DNA from: Cyclobacteriaceae bacterium
Lineage (GTDB): Bacteria; Bacteroidota; Bacteroidia; Cytophagales; Cyclobacteriaceae
Length of the DNA: 64,000 bases
NCBI GenBank assembly: GCA_025808415.1
Contig: CP075525.1
Span: forward strand, 3,767,501 to 3,831,500
Direction of reading: 5' to 3'
In this document: positions 1 to 8,045 of the stretch, in pieces
Numbering within the stretch: the first letter of the stretch is position 1
Layout: the number at the start of each line of letters is the position of its first letter
The notes under the pieces: generated by a model
What the model was told of the DNA's origin: nothing
Databases searched by the model: none
What the model saw: the letters and a program-made list of their open reading frames with translations, nothing else
Position numbers and translations under genes: made by a program

Positions 1-764
1 GTTGTGGCATCACGACCATGATCGGTGGTAACAAGCACGAGCCAATCCTCTTTAAATACCGACTCACGGTATTTCACCGATTCCCAGATTCTATTTACCT
101 GGCCATCTGCCTTACGGATAGCCTCTTCATACTCAACACCATCACCATAGCGATGACCGGCATCATCGGTATATTCCAGATACACCCACGATAAATCCGG
201 AGCCTGTTCACGTATGTAGCGAGCGGCCTCATCGGCAACGTACTCATCAATGGCGAGGATATACTTTTTCTCGGGGTCGTGCGGAAACTTTTCCTCATTC
301 AACTCAAAACCATCAAAGGCATAGTCGATCGTGATATTTCCGGCTTCCGGAAGGCCGTCACCAACAAGTTTGGTGCGGTTGTCCAGCCAGGTAGAAAAAA
401 TTGCCGTTTGCAGTGCGGGATTACTTTGCTTTGCCAGCCGGAAAATATTCCAATAATGATAGTTGGGTTCCTTAATAGCATTGTCCCACACGTTGTGTTT
501 ATAGGACCAGGTTCCGGTTAGGATGTGGTTGTAGCCAACAGCTGAAACGGTTGGCGATTGACTGTGATGGCCCTTTAGGCCACCTGTGTAAGCGCGGGTG
601 TAGGCTCCGCATGAAGCAATTTCATCAATAGCCGGTGTTGAAACTTTTTCTAACACATCAGCCGAGATACCATCCAGGATTATAAAGATAGCTTTTGGCT
701 GAGCTACCAACACAGAGACCGGCAGAAGAAAAAAAACAAAACAAAAAAGTCGCTTAGCACTCAT
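1..764 (-). CDS. Alkaline phosphatase superfamily phosphodiesterase, secreted (C-terminus beyond window)
   Basis: The first 254 codons are in the window; the gene runs off the left edge. It begins with a hydrophobic signal peptide ending in VLVAQ, followed by the start of the alkaline phosphatase / nucleotide pyrophosphatase fold: FIILDGIS (first metal Asp), SPTVSAVGYNHILTGT (candidate Thr nucleophile), TDDAGHRYG and VTTDHGRD (metal Asp and His residues). These are the metal-site motifs of type I phosphodiesterases that act on nucleotide or phosphate esters in the periplasm; the substrate cannot be told. The ATG lies 8 bases after the stop of the preceding membrane-protein gene, with AAGGTGAAC before it, so the two are probably co-transcribed with upp. 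Confidence 0.85.
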   Translation of the reverse strand, partial: MSAKRLFCFVFFLLPVSVLVAQPKAIFIILDGISADVLEKVSTPAIDEIASCGAYTRAYTGGLKGHHSQSPTVSAVGYNHILTGTWSYKHNVWDNAIKEPNYHYWNIFRLAKQSNPALQTAIFSTWLDNRTKLVGDGLPEAGNITIDYAFDGFELNEEKFPHDPEKKYILAIDEYVADEAARYIREQAPDLSWVYLEYTDDAGHRYGDGVEYEEAIRKADGQVNRIWESVKYRESVFKEDWLVLVTTDHGRDAT

Positions 765-772
765 TGTTCACC

Positions 773-1222
773 TTAAAAATATTTCAATATGGCATCACCA
801 AAAAAATAAACCAAACCACTGGATACAACCGAAAAAATAACTGCGCTGATGAGCATATACAAAATAATTTTCTCTTTAGGCGCACCCAATGCCACCGCCA
901 GTATGGTTCCGCCAATTGGGGTTAAGCCCAATGGGGTTAATAATGCGACACCGGCTAATCCATACTTCTTCCACACGGTAACGATTTTTCTGTTTGTTGG
1001 TGTGAATTTCTTTTGATTATGGATCCTTCGCTTCAAAATCTTATTACGCAACCAGTCGCCAAAATACGTAAACGCCACAACGCTGGTCATCATGCCTGCA
1101 GCCGTTATTATAATGGTGGTAACAATATTTAGTTTGGCGGCATACCCCAGTGTTGGCCCAAAAATAACTTTGAGTGTGCACAGTAAGTAAATCGGAATAG
1201 CCTTTAGTATTTCTTCCCACAT
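773..1222 (-). CDS. Small integral membrane protein, VTT/small-multidrug-export-like
   Basis: A 149-residue protein with about four hydrophobic segments. Basic residues cluster in the middle (NKILKRRIHNQKK), and a glycine/proline-rich segment (LTPLGLTPIGGTILAVALGA) precedes the last two helices. This layout resembles DedA/VTT-like and small multidrug export-like membrane proteins. I do not recognise a specific family, and the transport role is inference only. It sits 6 bases after upp and 8 bases before the phosphodiesterase, in one tight minus-strand operon. Confidence 0.6.
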   Translation of the reverse strand: MWEEILKAIPIYLLCTLKVIFGPTLGYAAKLNIVTTIIITAAGMMTSVVAFTYFGDWLRNKILKRRIHNQKKFTPTNRKIVTVWKKYGLAGVALLTPLGLTPIGGTILAVALGAPKEKIILYMLISAVIFSVVSSGLVYFFGDAILKYF

Positions 1223-1228
1223 ACCGGA

Positions 1229-1873
1229 TTAAATCTTTTCTCCATAACATAGATCACCCGCATCGCCCAAGCCAGGCACAATGTATGATTGCGTATTAAG
1301 TTTTTCATCCAACGCGCAGGTATACACAGAATAGGGAAGTGTAAGTTTTTCCTTCAGGTATGCGATACCTTCCGGTGCGGCCACCAATGAGGCAATATGA
1401 ACATGCGTTGGTTTTCCGTGTTTCATCAATGCCTCTATCGATTTTACAAACGACTTTCCTGTGGCCAGCATCGGGTCAATGATAATTAATTGTTTACCGG
1501 AAAGATCGGGCGCAGCAAGATACGCTAAGTTGATGGTAATGTCTTCGCCATTTTCTTTCCGGTATGCCCCGATAAACCCACCATCGGATTTATGAAAAAA
1601 ATACTGGAACCCTTGAAAGAAAGGCAAGCCTGCACGCAATACGGTAATTAAAACAGGGAATTCTGACAATACCTGAAGCGTAGCTGTTCCCAAAGGTGTC
1701 TCAACTTGCTCAGTTCGGTAAGACAATTGCTTCGAAATCTCATAAGCGAGTATGGAACCGAGTTTTTGAACATTATTTCTAAACCGTGTGCGATCTTGCT
1801 GAAGATTTTTATCGCGCAATTCTTTCAACATACTATTGGCAATGGAATTAGTCTGGTTTAAAATGAATGTCAT
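1229..1873 (-). CDS. upp: Uracil phosphoribosyltransferase
   Basis: Converts uracil and PRPP to UMP in pyrimidine salvage. The protein is 214 residues from the chosen ATG, which matches the family. It contains the PRPP loop IIIDPMLATGKS and the C-terminal uracil-binding segment YIVPGLGDAGDLCYG. The frame stays open eight codons further upstream, but the internal ATG at MTFILNQTN fits homologues better. It is the first gene of a three-gene minus-strand operon with the membrane protein and the phosphodiesterase. Confidence 0.93.
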   Translation of the reverse strand: MTFILNQTNSIANSMLKELRDKNLQQDRTRFRNNVQKLGSILAYEISKQLSYRTEQVETPLGTATLQVLSEFPVLITVLRAGLPFFQGFQYFFHKSDGGFIGAYRKENGEDITINLAYLAAPDLSGKQLIIIDPMLATGKSFVKSIEALMKHGKPTHVHIASLVAAPEGIAYLKEKLTLPYSVYTCALDEKLNTQSYIVPGLGDAGDLCYGEKI

Positions 1874-1981
1874 GATGCTAGGCTTTTTTCCAACCAAAAT
1901 TTAATGCTACTTTAACACAATAAGAAATCTAAGAAAGAACTTTAAACGATAAGATATTTTGCTCTCGGGCCGCATGGCCCC

Positions 1982-2061
1982 GTGTACTTGGTCAACGCTG
2001 ATTTCTATCCGCGCATACCCCTGCCAGGCCAAAGATAGAAATAGGCGTAGCCCAAGCACAC
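1982..2061. repeat. 28-base imperfect inverted repeat, intergenic
   Basis: Arms 1982-2009 and 2034-2061 match at 23 of 28 positions when one is reverse-complemented. They enclose a 24-base loop that contains a small CCTGCCAGG hairpin. A separate hairpin, GGGCC-GCAT-GGCCC, lies just upstream (about 1967-1980). The structure sits in the gap between the divergent upp operon and the peptidase gene and has no run of T, so it does not look like a simple terminator. It could be a REP-type palindromic repeat or a structured RNA. Confidence 0.6.
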
Positions 2062-2141
2062 TGAAAATATTCGAATAATGAAATTTAAACTTTGTTAATC
2101 CTTTCTAGCTGAAGTAATAAGTATGTTGTATACCGAATACC

Positions 2142-3098
2142 ATGCCGCGAAATAAAAAAATAGAATCACCTGCCGGAAGTGATTTCAGGCTTCTCAAACA
2201 GCTTTGCGAAGTACACGCCCCATCGGGCGAAGAATTTGCCATGAAGGGATTTTTGTTGAAGCACATCGGCAAAGCAAAAAAATCGTGGAAAACCCAACCT
2301 GATATTATTCATGGAGAAGATGAATTTCAGGATTGCCTGCTACTGAAATTCGGGAAGCCACGCACGGCCATCTTTGCACATATGGACAGCATTGGGTTTA
2401 CCGTTCGGTACTTTAATCAATTGTTGCCCATTGGAAGCCCGGAGGCAGAAATGGGTACTAAGCTCGTTGGCCATGATAGTAAAGGGCCGATTGAATGTGA
2501 GCTTGAATACGATAAAGAAAACCATGCCTTCTATCGGTTTGGCCGCGCCATTGATCGCGGCACATCACTCACGTATAAAATTAACTTCAGGGAAACGCAA
2601 CAATACATTCAATCGGCTTACCTCGACAATCGACTTGGGATTTATGCAGCACTAAAGATTGCCGAAACACTGGAAAACGGTGTGATCGCTTTCAGTTGCT
2701 GGGAGGAACATGGCGGGGGCGCAATTCCATACCTCGCGAAATACATATACGAGCAATGGGGTGTGCGCCAGGCCCTGATTGCCGACATCACCTGGGTATC
2801 GGATGGTGTAGAACCCGGCAAGGGCACCGTCATCTCCATGCGCGACCGGAATATTCCCAGGAAAAAATTTGTGAATCGTATTATCGAGATCGCACAAAAA
2901 AATAAACTCGAATTTCAACTTGAAGTGGAAGGCATGGGTTCGAGCGATGGTCGTGAATTGCAAACCTCAGCCTATCCGTTCGATTGGTGCTTTGTTGGCG
3001 CACCTCAGCAATACGCGCACACGCCCGATGAAAAAGTGCATAAGCACGATATCAAAAGCATGATTGTTTTGTACGATAAACTAATAAGGGAACTTTAA
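2142..3098 (+). CDS. M42-like metallopeptidase / aminopeptidase
   Basis: 318 residues. The order of metal-site motifs follows the M42/M20 zinc aminopeptidases: HMDSIGF (His-x-Asp), AYLDNRLGIYAA (bridging Asp), CWEEHGGGA (catalytic Glu-Glu), ADITW (Asp) and AHTPDEKVHKHD near the C-terminus (final His). The N-terminal APSGEE motif is typical of M42 enzymes. Role: probably cytosolic removal of N-terminal residues from peptides; specificity is unknown. It is slightly shorter than usual M42 enzymes (about 340-360). The last four bases overlap the stop of the convergent Uma2 gene. Confidence 0.8.
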   Translation: MPRNKKIESPAGSDFRLLKQLCEVHAPSGEEFAMKGFLLKHIGKAKKSWKTQPDIIHGEDEFQDCLLLKFGKPRTAIFAHMDSIGFTVRYFNQLLPIGSPEAEMGTKLVGHDSKGPIECELEYDKENHAFYRFGRAIDRGTSLTYKINFRETQQYIQSAYLDNRLGIYAALKIAETLENGVIAFSCWEEHGGGAIPYLAKYIYEQWGVRQALIADITWVSDGVEPGKGTVISMRDRNIPRKKFVNRIIEIAQKNKLEFQLEVEGMGSSDGRELQTSAYPFDWCFVGAPQQYAHTPDEKVHKHDIKSMIVLYDKLIREL

Positions 3099-3625
3099 AA
3101 AGAAAAAGTCTCCGCCAGCAATGATGAACTAATTTGTCCCGGTTGTGAGGGCAATGTTTTAAAAGCACCCTTAACAAAAGAATATCCTGTTGTTTGCTTT
3201 GTTTCCGGATCAATAATCCAATATTCCTTTACACCAAATTTTTCATATAACTCCTTCTTGCGCTTAGTGTCATGTGTAGGATTACCTTCAGAAAGAATTT
3301 CAATAATCAAATCAGGCACACCATACACGTGGCCTTGAATGATGGACAGGTTTTCTTTGGCAATAAATAAAATATCAGGCTGAACTGCATTGGCATCAGC
3401 ATCTAGATAAACATCGAATGGAGCAGTAAAAACTTCGCCCAAATCATACTTCTCTATAAAGGCGTAAATTTGGCTTATAAGTCGGGTAATAATTCGCTGA
3501 TGTTTTTCAACTGGTGATGGGCTCATATACAGTATCCCGTTAATAAGTTCGGCAAGCGTACCCTCCGGAAGCATTTTATAAACTTCCATAATTGTTTTGG
3601 GCGGCCTTGTAATTGATTCGTGCAT
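3095..3625 (-). CDS. Uma2 family (DUF820) putative restriction-like endonuclease
   Basis: 176 residues with the Uma2 pattern: LINGILYMSPSP near the N-terminus, HQRIITRL, VQPDILFI, VPDLIIEILSEGN, then TKRKKELYEKFGVKEYWIIDP. These motifs form the PD-(D/E)xK-like nuclease core (Asp of QPD, Glu of IEILS and following Lys residues). Such genes are usually orphan and of unknown role; DNA cleavage has been inferred from fold. No partner toxin, antitoxin or methylase is adjacent. The stop overlaps the convergent peptidase stop by four bases. The start is 35 bases from the divergent GH109-like gene. Confidence 0.85.
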   Translation of the reverse strand: MHESITRPPKTIMEVYKMLPEGTLAELINGILYMSPSPVEKHQRIITRLISQIYAFIEKYDLGEVFTAPFDVYLDADANAVQPDILFIAKENLSIIQGHVYGVPDLIIEILSEGNPTHDTKRKKELYEKFGVKEYWIIDPETKQTTGYSFVKGAFKTLPSQPGQISSSLLAETFSF

Positions 3626-3660
3626 AGTTCAAATTTAAAGAAAATTCATCCATTGCCCTT

Positions 3661-5025
3661 ATGAAAACATCCACCTCCCGAAGAAAATTCATTCAAACCA
3701 CCGCGTTTGCCGGTGCTGCCTTTTCAATTCTTCCCTCCTCCTCGCTATTCGCGCAAGACAAATCACAAAAGGTAAGGTTGGGTTTTATTGGTGTAGGCTT
3801 ACGCGGCCAAAACCATCTTGATCTTGCTTTGCACAGAAATGATGTTGAAATAGTTGCTTTGTGCGACATCCAGCAACGCATGATGGATATGAGTTTGAAC
3901 ATGGTGCAGAAGGCAGGCAAACCAAAACCACAGGTAATCCTGGAAGGGCCCTATGGGTACAGGAAAATGCTGGAAAATAAAAACATTGATGCGGTGATTA
4001 TTTCTACGCCCTGGGAGTGGCATACCATTCAATGCCTCGATGCCATGAATGCAAAAAAATATGTAGGATGCGAAGTAATTACCGGAACAACCATAGAGGA
4101 ATGCTGGGAGTTGGTGCAAACATCGGAACGCACGGGTATGCCCTTAATGATGTTGGAAAACGTTTGTTACAGGCGTGATGTAATGGCCGTGCTGAACATG
4201 GTACGTCAAAATATCTTTGGTGAACTGGTTCACTTACAAGGTGGTTACCAGCACGACTTACGGGAAGTAAAATTTAACGATGGTGTAAAACCGTATGGCG
4301 GTGGTGTAGAGTTTGGCGAGAAGGGATTTTCAGAAGCACAGTGGCGCACTGAACATTCAGTACATCGCAATGGCGATTTGTACCCAACCCACGGCATCGG
4401 GCCAATTGCTATGATGATCAACATCAACCGCGGAAATCGTTTTACCGAGTTGGTTTCGTACTCATCAAAGGCACGCGGGCTGCATGATTACATCGTGAAG
4501 CAGGCTGGTGAAAACCATCCCAATGCAAAAATTAATTTCAAACTTGGCGATGTGGTTACTACACTGATCAAATGCGCCAACGAAGAAACGATCCTGCTCC
4601 AGCATGACACGAATCTTCCCCGGCCATATTCACTTGGCTTTCGGGTGCAGGGCACCAACGGAATATGGATGGACGTAAACAAATCCATTTACATTGAAGG
4701 CCAAAGTAAACAACCTCACCGCTGGGAAGATGCCCAACCCTGGCTGGACAAATACGAACATCCGCTGTGGAAAAAATATGCAAGCGATGCGGCCGGTGCC
4801 GGACATGGCGGCATGGATTGGTTTGTGCTGAATGCATTTATCGAAGCGGTAAAACGAAAAACACAACCTCCTATGGATGTTTATGATGCCGTGGCCTGGA
4901 GTGCCATAACCCCGTTATCAGAAACCTCCATTCGCCTGGGTGGAGAAACCATGGCATTTCCTGATTTTACCAAAGGGCAATGGATGCTGCGTAAGAATAC
5001 GTTTGCACAGGATGATTCCTACTGA
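3661..5025 (+). CDS. Gfo/Idh/MocA family protein, GH109-like (alpha-N-acetylgalactosaminidase-type), exported
   Basis: 454 residues. A twin-arginine-like signal (SRRKFIQTTAFAGAA) suggests Tat export with bound cofactor. An NAD-binding Rossmann motif (GFIGVGLRGQNHL) follows. The segment WRTEHSVHRNGDLYPTHG strongly resembles the active region of GH109 enzymes, which use tightly bound NAD+ to hydrolyse terminal GalNAc. Length fits GH109. Known: GH109 enzymes act on GalNAc-terminated glycans. Inferred: a periplasmic glycosidase here. There is no polysaccharide-utilisation cluster around it, so the natural substrate is open, and related oxidoreductases share part of this signature. Confidence 0.8.
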   Translation: MKTSTSRRKFIQTTAFAGAAFSILPSSSLFAQDKSQKVRLGFIGVGLRGQNHLDLALHRNDVEIVALCDIQQRMMDMSLNMVQKAGKPKPQVILEGPYGYRKMLENKNIDAVIISTPWEWHTIQCLDAMNAKKYVGCEVITGTTIEECWELVQTSERTGMPLMMLENVCYRRDVMAVLNMVRQNIFGELVHLQGGYQHDLREVKFNDGVKPYGGGVEFGEKGFSEAQWRTEHSVHRNGDLYPTHGIGPIAMMININRGNRFTELVSYSSKARGLHDYIVKQAGENHPNAKINFKLGDVVTTLIKCANEETILLQHDTNLPRPYSLGFRVQGTNGIWMDVNKSIYIEGQSKQPHRWEDAQPWLDKYEHPLWKKYASDAAGAGHGGMDWFVLNAFIEAVKRKTQPPMDVYDAVAWSAITPLSETSIRLGGETMAFPDFTKGQWMLRKNTFAQDDSY

Positions 5026-5061
5026 TTTAAAAACGACTTATAGTTCTTTTGTCGATTCCTT

Positions 5062-5069
5062 TATCTTTG
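5062..5069 (+). promoter_or_regulatory. -7 promoter box of hpt
   Basis: TATCTTTG matches the Bacteroidota -7 consensus TAnnTTTG and lies 16 bases before the hpt ATG. No clear TTTG -33 box is seen at the expected spacing. Confidence 0.6.
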
Positions 5070-5085
5070 CAGCCTTTATCGGACT

Positions 5086-5610
5086 ATGAAGATTAAAGAC
5101 CTTACATTCAAAAAATTTATCAGCGAAGAAAAAATAAAAAGCAAGGTCAGCGAACTGGCCGATCAGGTTAATCATGACTATGCAGGTCGAATGCCCTTAT
5201 TCCTCCCTATCCTTAACGGTTCATTCATTTTTGCCAGCGACTTGATCCGTGAAATCAGGTTGGAGTGTCGCGTGTCATTTGTTAAGCACTCCTCTTACCA
5301 GGGCACGGCCAGCACCGGTCAACTTAAAACCCTGATCGGGTTAACAGAAAGTATTTTTAACCAAGATATACTTATTGTTGAAGACATCATGGACACCGGG
5401 TTAACCCTAAGTAAAGTAGTGGAGGAACTTCGCAGCCTCGGCACGCGATCGGTAGAAGTGATTACCCTGGTTCGCAAAGCCCCTGCCCGCCAGCATGCCG
5501 TTCAACCCAAGTACATTGGTTTTGATATTGACGATGAATTTATTTTAGGATACGGGCTTGATTATGAAGGCTTGGGAAGAAACCTGAAAGATATTTACAA
5601 ACAATCCTGA
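5086..5610 (+). CDS. hpt: Hypoxanthine phosphoribosyltransferase
   Basis: 174 residues. Salvages hypoxanthine (and often guanine) to IMP/GMP using PRPP. The PRPP-binding loop is ILIVEDIMDTGLTL, and SFVKHSSYQGTAS precedes it as in HPRT enzymes. The C-terminal segment IGFDIDDEFILGYGLDYEG is the purine-contacting region. Length is normal. It has its own promoter box and is followed by adk about 90 bases later, a purine-salvage pairing common in this phylum. Confidence 0.95.
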   Translation: MKIKDLTFKKFISEEKIKSKVSELADQVNHDYAGRMPLFLPILNGSFIFASDLIREIRLECRVSFVKHSSYQGTASTGQLKTLIGLTESIFNQDILIVEDIMDTGLTLSKVVEELRSLGTRSVEVITLVRKAPARQHAVQPKYIGFDIDDEFILGYGLDYEGLGRNLKDIYKQS

Positions 5611-5701
5611 GCGAGACAGCATACCCCGATGGCACCCCTATTCCAGTCATCGGCTTATTTACGAATAGATCACTATCTTGCGAACCTTTAACGTTAGCAC
5701 T

Positions 5702-6283
5702 ATGATTAACCTTGTTCTATTTGGCCCTCCGGGCGCAGGCAAAGGCACCCAAAGCGCCAGGCTTATTGAAAAGTACCAACTCATTCACATTTCAACTGGC
5801 GACTTGTTTCGTAAACACCTGAAAGAAGGAACTCCGCTGGGTAAACTTGCGCAAGACTACATGAGCAAAGGTAACCTGGTGCCCGACCAGGTAGTGATTG
5901 ACATGGTGGACGACAAAATCAAAAGCAGCGGCAACATCAACGGCATTATTTTCGATGGCTTTCCGCGCACCGTAAAACAAGCCGAAGCACTTGATGCTTT
6001 GCTGGCCAGGAACAACACCGGCATTACGGCATTGGTGGAGTTAATGGTGAATGAGGATGAGCTGAAAAAACGATTGGCCGAACGCGCCAATAAAGAAAAC
6101 CGACCCGATGATGCCAAACCCGAAGTAATTGAAAACCGCATTGCTGTTTACAAAGCCGAAACAGTGCCGGTAGCCGAACACTATAAAAAACTCGGCAAGT
6201 ATTCTGCGGTAGTGGGCGTAGGCGACATTGAACAGATTTTTAACAACCTGTGCCGCGAAATAGATAATCACCTGTTGTCGTAA
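5702..6283 (+). CDS. adk: Adenylate kinase
   Basis: 193 residues from the ATG at MINLVLFGPPGAGKGTQ, which holds the P-loop. The frame extends eight codons upstream from a TTG, but the ATG gives the standard N-terminus. The AMP-binding segment STGDLFRKHLKEGTPLG, the FDGFPRT motif and the short LID (ERANKENRPDD) are present. The LID lacks zinc-binding cysteines, as in short-LID kinases. It interconverts ATP + AMP and 2 ADP in the cytosol. obg follows after 6 bases, suggesting co-transcription. Confidence 0.96.
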   Translation: MINLVLFGPPGAGKGTQSARLIEKYQLIHISTGDLFRKHLKEGTPLGKLAQDYMSKGNLVPDQVVIDMVDDKIKSSGNINGIIFDGFPRTVKQAEALDALLARNNTGITALVELMVNEDELKKRLAERANKENRPDDAKPEVIENRIAVYKAETVPVAEHYKKLGKYSAVVGVGDIEQIFNNLCREIDNHLLS

Positions 6284-6289
6284 TAGCAC

Positions 6290-7279
6290 GTGTCGTCCCC
6301 GAATTTTATTGACCATGTAAAATTCTGTTCCCGTTCAGGAGCAGGCGGGGCCGGGTGTTTGCATTTTCATCGCGAAAAGTTTGTTCCCAAGGGTGGCCCT
6401 GATGGTGGTGACGGTGGGCGGGGCGGTCATGTAATCCTGCGGGGCAACAAACAATTATGGACCCTGTTGCACCTTAAATACCGCAAACACGTCATCGCTG
6501 AATCCGGTAAGCCCGGTGAATCACAAAATTGTACGGGTGCAGAAGGCAAAGATGAGATCATTGACGTTCCGCTCGGCACGGTTGCGCGCGATGCTGAAAC
6601 CGGAGATGTGCGGGTAGAAATCACGGAAGATGGCCAGGAATTTATCCTAACTCCAGGCGGTCGTGGTGGCCGGGGTAATTTATACTTCGCCACATCCACC
6701 CGGCAAGCACCAAACTTTGCCCAACCGGGTGAACCCGGAAAGGAGGAGTGGATTGTTCTTGAACTGAAACTGTTGGCAGATGTTGGCTTGGTTGGTTTTC
6801 CGAATGCCGGAAAATCAACATTGCTTTCGGTTGTTTCGGCCGCCAAACCAAAAATTGCCGACTATCCATTTACTACACTCACGCCAAACCTGGGTGTTGT
6901 TTCATACCGCGATGACAAGTCGTTTGTCCTGGCCGATATACCTGGCATAATTGAGGGCGCTGCCGAAGGGCGTGGGCTGGGCATACGCTTTTTAAGGCAT
7001 ATCGAACGAAATTCCTTGTTGTTATTTCTCGTTCCGGCCGATTCGAAAGATATCCGTAAAGAATACGAAGTCCTGCTTTATGAGCTAAAGAAATACAATC
7101 CTGAACTGCTGGATAAGAAACGTGTACTCGCCATATCAAAGTGCGATATGCTTGATGAGGAACTAACAGAAGCCATCAAAAAAGAATTGCCTACAGATTT
7201 GCCGAATGTGTTTATTTCGTCAGTAACACAAAAAGGCTTGACAGAACTGAAAGACATGATCTGGAGAAATCTCCATTAA
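6290..7279 (+). CDS. obg: GTPase Obg/CgtA, ribosome assembly
   Basis: 329 residues starting at a GTG (SSPNFIDHVKFCSRSGAGG). The N-terminal glycine-rich Obg fold (GGPDGGDGGRGGHV, GGRGGRGN) is followed by a GTPase domain with G1 GFPNAGKST, G3 DIPG and G4 SKCD. It binds the 50S subunit and couples GTP levels to ribosome maturation. The optional C-terminal OCT domain of some homologues is absent, usual for this phylum. It is 6 bases downstream of adk and likely in the same transcript. Confidence 0.96.
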   Translation: MSSPNFIDHVKFCSRSGAGGAGCLHFHREKFVPKGGPDGGDGGRGGHVILRGNKQLWTLLHLKYRKHVIAESGKPGESQNCTGAEGKDEIIDVPLGTVARDAETGDVRVEITEDGQEFILTPGGRGGRGNLYFATSTRQAPNFAQPGEPGKEEWIVLELKLLADVGLVGFPNAGKSTLLSVVSAAKPKIADYPFTTLTPNLGVVSYRDDKSFVLADIPGIIEGAAEGRGLGIRFLRHIERNSLLLFLVPADSKDIRKEYEVLLYELKKYNPELLDKKRVLAISKCDMLDEELTEAIKKELPTDLPNVFISSVTQKGLTELKDMIWRNLH

Positions 7280-7281
7280 TT

Positions 7282-7348
7282 GTCATTGGTTAATCTCATT
7301 GGTCATCAGCAGCTATACTCAATCTACTAATGACTAATAACCAATGAC
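7282..7348. repeat. 11-base perfect inverted repeat after obg
   Basis: GTCATTGGTTA (7282-7292) pairs with TAACCAATGAC (7338-7348) across 45 bases of similar CATTGG/CTAATGACT words. It directly follows the obg stop. It could act as a weak 3' hairpin; no T run follows. Confidence 0.45.
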
Positions 7349-7455
7349 CTGTGACTAATAACAATCGTTTCACTAATGTCACTCTGGCACGCATAAGGCA
7401 ATTGGCAGAATTATTGACAAATTGCACAAGATTTTAACGTTAAGTACTGTTTACC

Positions 7456-8034
7456 ATGGAAAACAACCCGCAAACTGAACAGGATTTGCAAAAAGAAGCT
7501 ACGCCTCAAGGTGTAGAAGAAGCTACACCTGAAGCCACTCCGGAATCATTTGAAACCTTAAATGGATTGGATGAGTCGAAATTTCAGGTGGAGATCAAAA
7601 AACTTCAAGACGAATTGGCAGAATCAAAAGACAAATATTTAAGACTATACTCTGAATTTGAAAACTTCAGGCGCAGGACCGCCAAAGAAAGATTGGAGTT
7701 GATTCAAACTGCTAACGAAAGCCTTATCGTTTCCCTGTTACCGGTAATTGACGATTTTGAACGTGCCGAGAAAGCCATGCAGGGTGCTGATAGCAAAGAA
7801 TTGGAAGGTTTTCAACTCATTTATAATAAACTCAAAAAAGTGCTGGAACAAAGTGGTGTAAAATCCATGGATCTTAAAGCCGGTTCAGACTTTAATACGG
7901 ATGTACACGAAGCCATAACCCAGGTACCCGCACCGGAAGAAACCCTGAAAGGAAAAATTGTCGATGTGGTTGAACGAGGGTATTTGTTGAACGATAAAGT
8001 GATTCGCTTTGCTAAAGTAGTAGTGGGTCAATAA
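7456..8034 (+). CDS. grpE: Nucleotide exchange factor GrpE
   Basis: 192 residues. An acidic, glutamate-rich N-terminal tail is followed by a long coiled coil (roughly residues 45-100, including YSEFENFRRRTAKER) and the compact C-terminal beta domain (VHEAITQVPAPEE, GYLLNDKVIRFAKVVVG). It releases ADP from DnaK. dnaJ follows after 11 bases; dnaK itself is 17 kb away at 26043. Confidence 0.96.
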   Translation: MENNPQTEQDLQKEATPQGVEEATPEATPESFETLNGLDESKFQVEIKKLQDELAESKDKYLRLYSEFENFRRRTAKERLELIQTANESLIVSLLPVIDDFERAEKAMQGADSKELEGFQLIYNKLKKVLEQSGVKSMDLKAGSDFNTDVHEAITQVPAPEETLKGKIVDVVERGYLLNDKVIRFAKVVVGQ

Positions 8035-8045
8035 AAAACCTGATC

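Noticed and set aside
3095..3625. Uma2 nuclease as part of a defence or toxin-antitoxin system
   Set aside because: No partner gene lies nearby; the family is widespread as single genes of unknown role.
5678..5701. Upstream TTG start for adk
   Set aside because: The ATG at 5702 gives the standard N-terminus MINLVLFGPPGAGKG; the extra eight codons overlap a likely promoter region.
7282..7348. Inverted repeat after obg as a mobile-element end
   Set aside because: The arms are short and made of low-complexity CATTGG/CTAATGA words; there is no transposase or target duplication.
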